From Clostridium massiliamazoniense (lineage in GTDB: Bacteria; Bacillota; Clostridia; Clostridiales; Clostridiaceae), in assembly GCF_001403635.1 (NCBI RefSeq), contig NZ_LN879467.1, positions 1 to 64,000 of the forward strand: 64,000 nucleotides of DNA, written 5' to 3'. Made by a program: the position numbers and the translations under genes. Positions 1 to 8,721 of this stretch are shown one piece after another (position 1 is the stretch's first letter; every line of letters starts with the position of its first letter). The notes beneath the pieces were generated by a model that was not told where the DNA came from, ran no database searches, and saw only the letters and a program-made list of their open reading frames with translations.

Positions 1-172
1 AACATTTAGTATATAAAATGACACAATTATAACACAACGTAACACAACATTTAGAAAAAAATAAGATATACACAAAGTTGAAAATCTATTTTAAAGTGTG
101 ATTATTACTTGCTTTAAGTATTTAAAAAAATATAAATAAATATGAAAAAATAATAGACCGCAGAATTGGACA

Positions 173-853
173 ATGGGAAGTAAAGAAACACTTATAGAAG
201 TCTGTAAAAAATATAATATAAGTAGTACAGACAAGATAATAGTAACAGCTTGGAATCAAATGGCTTCCTTTAGGGTGGCTGCAATACTTCTTTACATAGG
301 AGTAAAAGATGTACGAGTTTTAAATGGGGGACTTTCTTATTATAGCGCTTTAGATTTTCCACTTTCTACAGAAAAGACAAATGTAATGCATAATAATAAT
401 ATTAATATAGGCATATTCAACCCAAAAGGAATGATTGTATCTACTAATAAACTAAAAAGATTGTTAAAAAGAAAGAACTTTACTTTAGTTGATAACAGGA
501 CTTGGCTTGAGCATATAGGAAAAGTTTCTGGCTATAGTTATCATAAGAAAAGAGCGAGAATTCCAGGAGCTGTTTATGGGTATGCAGGATATTCTGGGTC
601 ACAAAGTTTAGATTATTATAGAAATGTGGATGGAACGATGAAGAGCAAGGCTTCAATTAAAGCTTTATGGAAGCAAAGTAATATAAAAATGACAAATAAT
701 CTTGCATTTATGTGTGGAAGTGGTTGGCGTGCTTCAGAAGTTTATTTCTATGCCAAGGTATTTGGTTATAAAAATATTTCTGTATATAGTGATGGTTTTA
801 TAACATGGAGTAAGGATCCAAGTAATCCTACTGTTACAGGAATACCTAAATAA
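173..853 (+). pseudogene. 5'-truncated rhodanese (sulfurtransferase) remnant
   Basis: The 226-residue open frame carries most of a tandem rhodanese. The end of an inactive first domain (residues 20-60, ending VLNGGLSYY) is followed by a second domain with the active-site loop CGSGWRAS (Cys181). Rhodanese-type enzymes move sulfane sulfur from thiosulfate or mercaptopyruvate to an acceptor. About 70 residues of the first domain and any signal peptide are missing. The ATG has no convincing ribosome site. In the next frame just upstream (153-176) the sequence reads IDRRIGQW, which would continue into GSKETL if the GGG run at 175-177 had one more G. That frame is closed by a TAA at 123-125. I read it as a gene that lost its 5' end and also carries a homopolymer shift. 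Family is clear from the loop; activity is doubtful. Confidence 0.7.
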
Positions 854-854
854 A

Positions 855-889
855 ATAAAGGTGCTGATTTGATACAGCACCTTTATTTA
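855..889. terminator. Rho-independent terminator, GGTGCTG family
   Basis: The stem AAAGGTGCTG / CAGCACCTTT (857-866 with 875-884) encloses ATTTGATA and is followed by T-rich sequence. It lies 2 bp after the rhodanese stop. Near-copies occur at 46948-46978 and, with a broken stem, at 39113-39140. Confidence 0.8.
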
Positions 890-913
890 CATTACTTTTA
901 TTATCGGACGAGA

Positions 914-1106
914 TAGCTATATAGGTACAAAATGCTGTGACCATTGAACTAGTACTAGAAGCTCTTTATTTTTGAACAATAGTTTCGTAAAAAAATTTCC
1001 ATTGTTTGAACAAAGTGAGTTTGGAAATTTTAGAAACTATTGTAGAAAAAATATTAGAGCTTCTTTACGTAAGTGAGTGGTCACAAATGATGAACCTATA
1101 TAGCTA
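914..1106. repeat. R1 long palindromic repeat, copy A
   Basis: A 193-bp imperfect palindrome. The outer inverted ends are TAGCTATATAGGT (914-926) and ACCTATATAGCTA (1094-1106). Inside are nested arms: GTGACCATTGAACTAG... with ...GTGAGTGGTCAC, then CAATAGTTTC with GAAACTATTG, then AAATTTCCA with TGGAAATTT, around a loop containing TTGTTTGAACAA. The whole element could fold into one hairpin of nearly 200 nt. No frame is open across it. A near-identical copy in the opposite orientation lies at 38886-39079 and a half copy at 22329-22395. It is flanked by two terminator types that recur with it. Looks like a non-autonomous mobile element or a structured RNA. Confidence 0.85.
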
Positions 1107-1115
1107 GATAAAAGG

Positions 1116-1156
1116 CAAAGAGAATGTATCAAATTACAGATACATCCTCTTATTAT
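1116..1156. terminator. Bidirectional terminator, GAGGATGTATC family
   Basis: The stem AAGAGAATGTATC / GATACATCCTCTT (1118-1130 with 1139-1151) lies just past the end of the minus-strand MFS gene. The same hairpin family recurs at 22405, 38848, 46901 and 51134. Confidence 0.8.
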
Positions 1157-2338
1157 TTAAGCTTTAACTCTATTAACTTTAGGTGGTTTTATAAATACCA
1201 TTATTAATATTGATAATATAGCAACTAAAAGCATTAACCAGAATGTTGGTTTAAATCCGCCCATAACATTAGCTACAACTCCACCAAGAAGACCACCTAT
1301 ACCAAATCCTTGATATATTACACCATAGTTTTTACTATGATTAGTAAGTCCAAAATATTCACTTACTATAGCAGGGAAGATTGTTAAATTTCCTCCAAAT
1401 GCAAATGCGATTAAAGCTATAGATACTGTGAATGTTGTCATAGATAAAGGTACAAATAAAAGAATTATTATTCCTATAAACATTAATAAAAATGCGAAAG
1501 CTGAAACTTTAGTTCTTGGTAATCTATCTGAAAGGCTACCAAGTATTAATCGTCCTAAAGTATTAAATATAGCTACAAGAGCAACTGCACTTCCTGCCAT
1601 TGCTGGTGAAAGGTGAGCAAATAAAATACCTATATTTTTTGCAGTACCTATTAAGTATAAACCACTTAAACATGATGAGAAGAAAGCTATAAATAATAGA
1701 TAAGCTGATGGCTCTTTAAATAACTCAGGCCAATTAAATTCTTTCACAACTGAACTCACTGAAGAAGAAACAGTTTTAGGTGCATCTTTTAAGAATAAAG
1801 CCCCTATAAATACAAGAATAAAGGCCATTAATCCCCAGTACATAAAAGCATGTACAATTCCAGTATTTTTAATAAGATCAGCATTAATATATTTGAATAT
1901 TAAACTTCCTAAACCATAACATCCAATAGATACACTAGATATAACTCCTTTATGGTCAGGGAACCATTTTAAGCAATTTGATAATGTAAGTATATAAGCT
2001 ATCCCATTAACTAGTCCAACTATTACACCTGCTGAAATATATAATTCAATTAAGTTGTCGAATTTTGGTGCAAAAGCAAGTCCAAGTCCTAATATGATAG
2101 CACAAGCAGCAACGACAATTCTTATACCGAAAGTTTCTTGAAGCTTACCTGCAAATAAAGTACCTATAGCTAAGCAAAAACTTGTTATAGAAAAGCTAAG
2201 AACAACTTGTTCTAAACTCCAACCATGTAGGTGAGATAAAGGTGCATTAAATAAACTCCAAGTATATAAAGTACCTAAACCTAATTGAGCCAACATAGTT
2301 CCTATAAGAATAAGAATTCTATTTGTTTTTTTCTCCAT
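1157..2338 (-). CDS. MFS transporter, oxalate/formate antiporter (OFA) type
   Basis: A 393-residue integral membrane protein with 12 predicted membrane segments starting at about residue 8. The N-terminal pattern GLGTLYTWSLFNAPLSHLHGW with SITSFCLAIGTLFAGKLQ is typical of the OFA branch of the major facilitator superfamily, which exchanges small carboxylates across the cytoplasmic membrane. Length fits the family (about 400). Substrate cannot be read from sequence. The start is supported by AAAGGAG about 9 nt upstream. It is a single gene, ending at a strong terminator and facing away from the metNIQ promoter region. Confidence 0.8.
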   Translation of the reverse strand: MEKKTNRILILIGTMLAQLGLGTLYTWSLFNAPLSHLHGWSLEQVVLSFSITSFCLAIGTLFAGKLQETFGIRIVVAACAIILGLGLAFAPKFDNLIELYISAGVIVGLVNGIAYILTLSNCLKWFPDHKGVISSVSIGCYGLGSLIFKYINADLIKNTGIVHAFMYWGLMAFILVFIGALFLKDAPKTVSSSVSSVVKEFNWPELFKEPSAYLLFIAFFSSCLSGLYLIGTAKNIGILFAHLSPAMAGSAVALVAIFNTLGRLILGSLSDRLPRTKVSAFAFLLMFIGIIILLFVPLSMTTFTVSIALIAFAFGGNLTIFPAIVSEYFGLTNHSKNYGVIYQGFGIGGLLGGVVANVMGGFKPTFWLMLLVAILSILIMVFIKPPKVNRVKA

Positions 2339-2340
2339 TT

Positions 2341-2870
2341 TCTTTTCTCCTTTGTTAATTTTTAGACACTCATTGTTTATATATACTTATGTGTTAGCCA
2401 TTAATAGTTATATTTTACTTAATATTAATATATTATAGATTAAAATAAGTTCTATTATAATTTAATAAAAGGTATTTTCGATAAATAACCTCAATTAAAT
2501 TAAAAATTTTTTTATATACAATTATGGATATTCATAATAATTATATATTTCTTATGAGAATATAATAGCAAAAGACATGTTATAATAAAAAACAAGTGTA
2601 TCTGTATTATACAAGAATTTTTATTTGTGTAAATCTATATTAGATTAAATTAATTTAAAGAAAAATATATATATTTATGAAAATATTCATAAAAAACACT
2701 AAAAAATTAAATAAATATATAAAAAAATATAAAGAAATTAAAAAAAAATAAAATAAGATTAATTCGCTTAAAATTATTAAAAACAAAGGTGAAATTAATT
2801 ATTAAATAAGTATTTATTATTAAAATAAATAAAATATTAAAAAATTCAAATAAAAGAGGGAAAAATTACA
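2341..2870. other. Long AT-rich intergenic region, no gene
   Basis: Divergent region between the MFS gene and the metNIQ control region. It is almost entirely A and T with frequent stops in all frames, and no coding sequence or RNA fold is recognisable apart from likely promoter material for the MFS gene. Confidence 0.6.
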
Positions 2871-2877
2871 AAAAATA

Positions 2878-2906
2878 TTGACTGTATTTAAAATACAATA
2901 TATACT
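2878..2906 (+). promoter_or_regulatory. Sigma-A-type promoter for the SAM riboswitch / metNIQ
   Basis: TTGACT (2878-2883), exactly 17 bp, then TATACT (2901-2906). Transcription would begin near 2913, about 25 nt before the riboswitch. Confidence 0.75.
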
Positions 2907-2934
2907 ATATTTAACAGTTAAATAGACAAAGAAT

Positions 2935-3117
2935 GTTTCTTATCAAGAGAGGTGGAGGGACTGGCCCTATGAAACCCAGCAACCAAACTTAAGGTTAGGT
3001 ATCTAATCTAAGAAGTGGTGCTAATTCCAGCCGTATTTTACGGAGAGATAGGAGAATAAATTAATGGGTAGTATATCTTTACGCATTAGAGTTTATTCTC
3101 TAATGCGTTTTTTCTTT
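2935..3117 (+). ncRNA. S-box (SAM-I) riboswitch with terminator
   Basis: The aptamer core is unmistakable: CTTATCAAGAGAGGTGGAG at about 2939, GGGACTGGCCCTATGAAACC, CAGCAACC, then GTGGTGCTAATTCCAGC and the closing strand GAGATAGGAGAAT to about 3057. The expression platform is a strong terminator, ACGCATTAGAG / CTCTAATGCGT (3081-3108), with a T tract to 3117. GGAGAATAAA (3051-3060), part of the P1 3' strand, is complementary to TTTATTCTC (3092-3100), giving an antiterminator. With S-adenosylmethionine bound P1 should form and transcription stop; without it metNIQ is read. This is the standard OFF logic of the class. Confidence 0.96.
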
Positions 3118-3197
3118 TAGAAACATCTTTAATATTTAATATTTAATTTAAAATCTTTCAGTGCTATGGTTATAAGTACTCTATTGGGGGGAATAAT

Positions 3198-4160
3198 TTG
3201 ATTGAAATTAAGGACTTAACAAAAAGCTTTGGTGATGGAGAGGTCATCAAAGGGATTAATTTGAATATAAAGGAGGGAGAAATATATGGTCTTATAGGTC
3301 AAAGCGGGGCAGGAAAGTCAACTTTACTCAGGTGTATAAATGGTCTTGAAAGTTATGACAAAGGTTCTCTAAGAGTTATGAGAAGAGAAATTAGTGAACT
3401 TAATGAAAAAGAACTTAGAACATTTAGAAAAAGTTTGGGAATGATTTTTCAAGGCTTTAATCTTTTGAATAGAAAAACTGTTTTTCAAAATATAGCACTT
3501 CCTATGGAGGTTTGGGGTTACTCAAAGGAAGCTATTAACAAGAAAGTTAAAGAGCTTATAAAACTTGTAGGTCTTGAAGGAAGAGAAAATGCAAAACCTA
3601 GAGAGCTTAGTGGAGGTCAGAAGCAAAGAGTAGCTATTGCAAGAGCTTTATCTTTAGAGCCCAAAATATTATTATCAGATGAAGCAACTTCAGCTTTAGA
3701 TCCAAAAATAACAAAGGATATATTAGAACTTTTATTAAAAATAAATAAAGAACTAAATATAACAATTGTTGTTGTTACTCATCAAATGGAAGTAGTGAAG
3801 GAAATCTGTGAAAAGGTGGCACTCATAGAAAACGGAGTTATAGTAGCTGAAGGAGAAGTAGAAGAGTTATTTTTAAGTCAAGGGAGAGAGCTTAAGAGAT
3901 TTTTAGGAAATAATGAAGAATTGCTTCCTAAAGACGGTATAAATATAAGAATATTTTTTCCTAGTGACTCTTCAGAAAATGCCTTAATAACTAAAATGGC
4001 TAGAGAATTAAATGTTGATTTTTCAATAGTATGGGGCAAGCTTGAAAAATTTAAAAGTGGAGTATTAGGAAGTTTAGTTATAAATATAAATAAGGAAGAT
4101 GAAAATAAAATAATTAAATATTTGAAAAGTAAAGAAATTAGGTGGGAGGTAATTGAATAA
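3198..4160 (+). CDS. metN: Methionine ABC transporter ATP-binding protein MetN
   Basis: A 320-residue ATPase that powers methionine uptake through MetI. Walker A is GQSGAGKST (about 34-42), the signature is LSGGQKQR (about 139), and Walker B is ILLSDEATSALD. Residues of about 245-320 form the C-terminal NIL domain that senses methionine in MetN homologues. The start is TTG at 3198, preceded by a GGGGGGA ribosome site. The stop overlaps the metI start (TAATG), so the two are translationally coupled. The SAM riboswitch directly upstream confirms the substrate class. Confidence 0.95.
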   Translation: MIEIKDLTKSFGDGEVIKGINLNIKEGEIYGLIGQSGAGKSTLLRCINGLESYDKGSLRVMRREISELNEKELRTFRKSLGMIFQGFNLLNRKTVFQNIALPMEVWGYSKEAINKKVKELIKLVGLEGRENAKPRELSGGQKQRVAIARALSLEPKILLSDEATSALDPKITKDILELLLKINKELNITIVVVTHQMEVVKEICEKVALIENGVIVAEGEVEELFLSQGRELKRFLGNNEELLPKDGINIRIFFPSDSSENALITKMARELNVDFSIVWGKLEKFKSGVLGSLVININKEDENKIIKYLKSKEIRWEVIE

Positions 4161-4798
4161 TGGTAGATATTTTGGGGCAAGCATTAATAGAAACCTTTCA
4201 AATGGTTGTATTTTCAACCTTATTTTCATTAGCAATAGGCTTTATCTTAGCAATAGCATTAATAGTAACCTCAGCAGAAGGGGGCTTTAGACCAAATAAG
4301 GTCATATATAAAACATTAGATACTGTTATAAATATATTAAGAAGTTTTCCGTTTATAATTTTAATAGTATTTTTAATACCATTTACTAAGTTAATAATGG
4401 GAACATTTATAGGACCAACAGCAGTGATAGTACCCCTAACAATTGGAGCATCTCCTTTTGTGGCAAGAATTATAGAGGGGGCTTTAAAGGAAGTTGAGCC
4501 AGGGGTAATAGAAGCAGCTAAGTCTTTTGGGGCATCAAATATACAAATAATATTTAAAGTAATGTTAAAAGAAGCAGTGCCATCAATAATTTCAGGAATA
4601 ACTTTAACTATTATAACTATAATAGGATATTCAGCTATGGCTGGAACTGTAGGTGGTGGGGGGCTTGGAGATGCAGCAATAAGATATGGATTTCATAGAT
4701 TTCAAACAGATGTAATGGTTGTTACTGTTTTAATACTGGTAATAGTAGTACAAGTATTTCAAAGTTTGGGAAATTACTTTTATAAAAAGTTACGTTAA
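4160..4798 (+). CDS. metI: Methionine ABC transporter permease MetI
   Basis: A 212-residue inner-membrane permease with about five membrane spans. The cytoplasmic coupling motif EAAKSFGASNIQIIFKVMLKEA (residues about 114-135) is the conserved EAA loop that docks onto MetN. Length matches the family (about 215). It overlaps metN by one base and is followed after 59 bp by metQ, forming the usual metNIQ order under one riboswitch. Confidence 0.94.
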   Translation: MVDILGQALIETFQMVVFSTLFSLAIGFILAIALIVTSAEGGFRPNKVIYKTLDTVINILRSFPFIILIVFLIPFTKLIMGTFIGPTAVIVPLTIGASPFVARIIEGALKEVEPGVIEAAKSFGASNIQIIFKVMLKEAVPSIISGITLTIITIIGYSAMAGTVGGGGLGDAAIRYGFHRFQTDVMVVTVLILVIVVQVFQSLGNYFYKKLR

Positions 4799-4857
4799 TT
4801 AATTTTTTTAGTGGAACATTGTTAGAAGTATAAAAATAAGAAAATGGGGGTATATTT

Positions 4858-5691
4858 ATGAGAAAAAATTCAATTTTATCAATAGTTTTAATGGGGATTT
4901 TAGGATTTTCAATTATAGGATGTGGAAGTTCAAAAAATGAAAGTGTGCAGAGTTCAAAGGAAAATGATAAAACTATAACCATAGGAGTTTCACCAGTTCC
5001 TCATAAAGGTATTGTAGATGCAGCTATTCCAGAGCTTGAGGGAAAAGGATATAAGGTTGTTGTTAAGGAATTTATTGATTATGTTATACCAAATACAGCT
5101 TTAGATAGTGGGGATTTAGATGCAAACTTTTTTCAACATACTCCATATTTAAATAACTTTAATGAAAAAAATGGAACTAAAATAAAATCCTTAGGAGCTA
5201 TACATCTAGAACCACTTGGAGCATATTCAAAAAAAATTAAGGATATAAAAGAGCTTAAGGATGGTGCTACTATAGCAATTCCAAATGATCCATCAAATGA
5301 AGCAAGAGCTTTAAGGTTATTAGAGGCAAATGGTTTAATAAAACTAGATGCTGGTGATACAGTAACTCCAAAGGATATTAAAGAAAATAAAAAGAATTTA
5401 AAATTTAAGGAATTAGAGGCAGCTTTACTACCAACAGTGGTTGATGAAGTTGAAGTTGCTGTAATTAATGGGAACTATGCCTTAGAACTTTTTAATCCAT
5501 CTAAAGATGCTTTATTAATAGAGAATAAAGATAGTGAAGCTTCAAAACCATATGGAAATGTATTAGCAGTTAGAGAAGGAACAGAGAATAGTGAAAAGAT
5601 TAAAGATTTAAAAGCAGCATTAACATCAGAAACAATTAAAAAATATATAAGTGATACCTATAAGGATGGTAGTGTAATTTCTGTTTTTTAA
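4858..5691 (+). CDS. metQ: Methionine-binding lipoprotein MetQ
   Basis: A 277-residue extracellular solute-binding lipoprotein of the NlpA family. The signal peptide ends in a lipobox FSIIGC with the lipidated Cys at position 22. The mature protein starts with a linker and then TITIGVSPVPHKGIV; the family signature YVIPNTALDSGDLDANFFQHTPYL (about 79-102) is intact. It delivers methionine to MetNI. Last gene of the operon, closed by a strong terminator. Confidence 0.95.
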   Translation: MRKNSILSIVLMGILGFSIIGCGSSKNESVQSSKENDKTITIGVSPVPHKGIVDAAIPELEGKGYKVVVKEFIDYVIPNTALDSGDLDANFFQHTPYLNNFNEKNGTKIKSLGAIHLEPLGAYSKKIKDIKELKDGATIAIPNDPSNEARALRLLEANGLIKLDAGDTVTPKDIKENKKNLKFKELEAALLPTVVDEVEVAVINGNYALELFNPSKDALLIENKDSEASKPYGNVLAVREGTENSEKIKDLKAALTSETIKKYISDTYKDGSVISVF

Positions 5692-5738
5692 AGTAATGAA
5701 TATATATAAATTCTTTCTTTGAGAAAAGTTAATTTAAG

Positions 5739-5791
5739 GATTCTATATAATGGTTATTTGTTCATAGCCATTACATAGAATCTATTTTTTA
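5739..5791 (+). terminator. Terminator of metNIQ
   Basis: The arms GATTCTATATAATGGTTAT and ATAGCCATTACATAGAATC pair almost perfectly and are followed by TATTTTTTAT. Confidence 0.9.
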
Positions 5792-5961
5792 TCAACTAAC
5801 TAGTGTCTGTGAGATTCTAATATTTTATAAGTTAAAGATAAATGTAGATATTATATTTTAGATGATTTTTAGGATAAAATTTAGTAAAATTTGCACCTAA
5901 GTAATAGCTAGACATAGAAGAAAGAGAGTATAATAGAATTGGAAAGGTGTGAGTAGAGATT

Positions 5962-6798
5962 ATGAATGAAAAATTTAAAGTGTTAAATAATGACGTAAAA
6001 ATACCTTCTATAGGTTTTGGAACATATAAGTCAGGAAATGATGATGAAACAGCTAAAATAGTGAAATATGCATTAGAAGTAGGCTATAGACAAATTGATA
6101 CTGCTTCCTTTTATGGCAATGAGGTTGGAGTAGGTAGAGGAATAAAAGAAAGTTCAGTGAAAAGAGAAGATATATTTTTGGTGACTAAACTTTGGAATAG
6201 TGATCATGGTTATGAAAATACTATTAAGGCTTTTAATAGGTCATTAGAAAATTTACAGGTGGAGTATATAGATTTATATCTTATTCATTGGCCAAATAAG
6301 TTAAATTTAGAAACTTGGAGAGCTTTTGAAGACCTTTATAATGCTGGTAAAGTGAGAGCTATTGGAGTATGTAATTTTAAAATAGGTCATTTAGAAGAAT
6401 TAAAGAAAGAGGCTAAAATAATGCCTATGGTAAATCAAATAGAAATACATCCTTTGAGTTCTAAGGAAAATATGCTTAAATATTGCAATGAAAATAATAT
6501 TCAATTAGTAGCTTGGAGTCCTATAATGAGGGGAAAACTATCTTCTAATGAATTAATAAATGATTTAGCAAAGAAGTATAAAAAGACTATAGTAGAAATA
6601 GTTTTAAGATGGCATATTCAAAGAGGTGTTGTTCCTATACCAAAGTCATCAAATGAAGAAAGGATAAAAGAAAATTTCAATATTTTTGATTTTAATCTTT
6701 CTGAGGATGATATGGAAGCTATAAATTCATTAAATGAAGGTGATAGTGTATCTGTAACGGGAGTTCCAGAGAATACAACTTATATGGATTTTAAGTAA
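5962..6798 (+). CDS. Aldo/keto reductase
   Basis: A 278-residue cytoplasmic (beta/alpha)8-barrel oxidoreductase that uses NADPH to reduce carbonyl compounds. The catalytic tetrad is present: Asp46 and Tyr51 in QIDTASFYGNE, Lys76 in VTKLWN and His109 in LYLIHWP. The cofactor segment IPKSSNEERIKEN (about 221-233) is also typical. Length equals the family norm (about 280). The natural substrate cannot be told. Ribosome site GGAAAGGTG lies upstream. It is a single gene with no obvious operon partner. Confidence 0.92.
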   Translation: MNEKFKVLNNDVKIPSIGFGTYKSGNDDETAKIVKYALEVGYRQIDTASFYGNEVGVGRGIKESSVKREDIFLVTKLWNSDHGYENTIKAFNRSLENLQVEYIDLYLIHWPNKLNLETWRAFEDLYNAGKVRAIGVCNFKIGHLEELKKEAKIMPMVNQIEIHPLSSKENMLKYCNENNIQLVAWSPIMRGKLSSNELINDLAKKYKKTIVEIVLRWHIQRGVVPIPKSSNEERIKENFNIFDFNLSEDDMEAINSLNEGDSVSVTGVPENTTYMDFK

Positions 6799-7055
6799 AT
6801 AATTCAAGTATCTATTTTATTATTAGTTATAGGAGTAGCTCAATTTCTAATAAGTAGTTTTGTGCCTTATGGAATTAGTTCTATTTATAATTTTATCATT
6901 AATATTTTGTTATAGTTCTTGGAAACTTTCTTTTGCAAAGTAACTAGCATCATAATGTTAAATTCACTAAAAGAAATGTTAGTTTATTAATAAAAAACTA
7001 TATTAGGTAAATAATATAGGTGACACAAGAATAAAAGCAAAGGATGGTAAAAGAA

Positions 7056-7415
7056 ATGGAAAAGAATTTAACTAAACATGATTATTCTGTAGGAATTGAA
7101 GAATTAAAAGATGAGAATGTAAAGGAACTTATTTATAAACTAGATACTTATGACAATGAGCTAGTAGAAGGAGTAGAAAATGTAAAAATAATAACTGGAG
7201 ATAATAAGCTTATACAATATCTTGAGGAAAATGATATTAGTCATGAAACTACTTCAGATAATGGTACAAAAGTTCAATATACATTAGTTCTCAAGTTGGA
7301 AAAGGGAGATAATGACGTGAATTTTGTAGATAATGAAGGAACTAGCAATAAAATAAATGACATAATTGATGAAATATCAGGTATCATAAAAAGTTTTGAT
7401 TCCTCTAATAAATAA
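7056..7415 (+). CDS. Hypothetical small acidic cytoplasmic protein
   Basis: About 119 residues, rich in Asp, Glu, Lys and Asn, with no signal peptide or membrane span. I do not recognise a family. An upstream ATG at 7044 exists, but AAAGGA (7039-7044) would overlap it, whereas the spacing to the ATG at 7056 is about 11 nt, so the second start is preferred. The predicted secondary structure mixes strands (KIITGDNKLIQYL, KVQYTLVLKLEKG) and a C-terminal helix. It ends before a strong bidirectional terminator shared with the convergent DMT gene. Confidence 0.6.
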   Translation: MEKNLTKHDYSVGIEELKDENVKELIYKLDTYDNELVEGVENVKIITGDNKLIQYLEENDISHETTSDNGTKVQYTLVLKLEKGDNDVNFVDNEGTSNKINDIIDEISGIIKSFDSSNK

Positions 7416-7517
7416 TTTAGGACTTAGAAAGTGAAAAATTATTATATTCTTTTTATAAATATATTAGTAAAAAGAATATTTTAACTTAATGAATTTTGTG
7501 ATATGATATATTCTTGT

Positions 7518-7578
7518 AATACAATAAAAGACAGCTAGAATTGCAGTTCTAGCTGTCTTAATGAATATTGTATTTTGC
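7518..7578. terminator. Bidirectional terminator between convergent genes
   Basis: AAGACAGCTAGAA / TTCTAGCTGTCTT (7529-7559) with an outer extension AATACAAT / ATTGTATT. It serves the plus-strand small gene and the minus-strand DMT transporter. Confidence 0.9.
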
Positions 7579-7605
7579 ATTTTAGATAAGTCAATTCATT
7601 TTATA

Positions 7606-8721
7606 CTAATTAGATTTAACATAATCTTTACTTGCATAAGTATTAGCTCTAACGAAAATTGCAGTTTTCTTAGTTCTATATACATGTCTGTAGAATTTAG
7701 TATAAGTATGAATTGATTTATTTTTATAATTTTTTATAGCAAGAACATTATAAAATTTATCAATTTTTACGGTAGGAACCATATCTTTGCTATTAGAATT
7801 ATTTAATATAACTAATATGGAGCCAGCTAATATTACAAGTGTATATATTACTTTATTTATTGTTATGTTAGAGTGAAGTAATAATATACTAAATACTAAT
7901 GACCATACTACATAAGTCATATTTAAAATCATAGATTTTACTGGACCTATATCTTTAATACAGGAATAATAAGAAGATAGTGATATAACACCCATTAATG
8001 ACGCAGTTAAGCATAAAATTAGTGTATAATGATTGGTAGTAATTAAGCTACCAATTAGATTATAACCATGTATGAATGGTAGTACAAAAATTCCAAAAGT
8101 TACTCCAGATGTGATAAACCTTATTTGTAACATTTGAAGAGGCGTTATTTCATTATCCTTCATTGCTATTGAACATAGAACACTTTCAGAACCCCAACCG
8201 ATTATAGGTAATAATGAGAATAGTATTCCTATTATATTCATATGTCCATTATTTCCATTAACACTTAAAAGTGTTACGCCTGTTATACCAAGAATTAATC
8301 CTAACCAAGATTTTTTATTTAATTTTTCTTTTAAGAAAATTGCTGCTAGTATGGCACCCATAATTGGATAAGCGCAGGACATTGCTGCTGCATATGAAGA
8401 ACCTATATACTTAATAGATAAGTAGTATCCACCCATACCTATTGGTCCTCCACATAAACCAACTAAAATAGCATATTTGGCACTTTTACTTTTAAATGCC
8501 TTAAAGAAATCAAAAAGTTCTCCTTTTATAATAAAGTATGAAATTAGCCATATAGATCCAATAAAATCGTGTAAAAATACTGCCACTAAGGGTGTAAATA
8601 TAAGACTATATTTCATATTTGAAAAAGGTGAAAGTGAGAGTACTATACCTGAAATCAGTGTTGTAATTGCCCATGTGATAGCAGAAAATACTCCTTTACT
8701 AATACCTTTAAAATTATCCAT
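7606..8721 (-). CDS. DMT-superfamily (EamA) transporter
   Basis: About 371 residues with ten predicted membrane spans in two EamA repeats, each rich in small residues (for example SSYAAAMSCAYPIMGAILAAIFLKEKL). Members export or import metabolites such as amino acids; the substrate is not evident. The chosen start (8721, MDNFKGISKG) has a perfect AGGAGGAATTTG site; an in-frame ATG 36 bp further out has none. The last 55 or so residues (after SIHTYTKFYRHVYRTKK) form a basic, non-membrane tail that most relatives of about 300 residues lack. Confidence 0.82.
   Translation of the reverse strand: MDNFKGISKGVFSAITWAITTLISGIVLSLSPFSNMKYSLIFTPLVAVFLHDFIGSIWLISYFIIKGELFDFFKAFKSKSAKYAILVGLCGGPIGMGGYYLSIKYIGSSYAAAMSCAYPIMGAILAAIFLKEKLNKKSWLGLILGITGVTLLSVNGNNGHMNIIGILFSLLPIIGWGSESVLCSIAMKDNEITPLQMLQIRFITSGVTFGIFVLPFIHGYNLIGSLITTNHYTLILCLTASLMGVISLSSYYSCIKDIGPVKSMILNMTYVVWSLVFSILLLHSNITINKVIYTLVILAGSILVILNNSNSKDMVPTVKIDKFYNVLAIKNYKNKSIHTYTKFYRHVYRTKKTAIFVRANTYASKDYVKSN

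Noticed and set aside
3878-4180. Minus-strand frame of 100 codons inside metN
   Set aside because: Lies antisense to a strongly conserved coding region, with a biased Leu/Ile/Ser composition and no ribosome site.
6799-6907. Frame continuing after the aldo/keto reductase stop that reads a hydrophobic peptide (IQVSILLLVIGVAQFLISS...)
   Set aside because: No start codon or ribosome site; probably chance or a vestige. A membrane-like composition is easy to obtain in AT-rich DNA.
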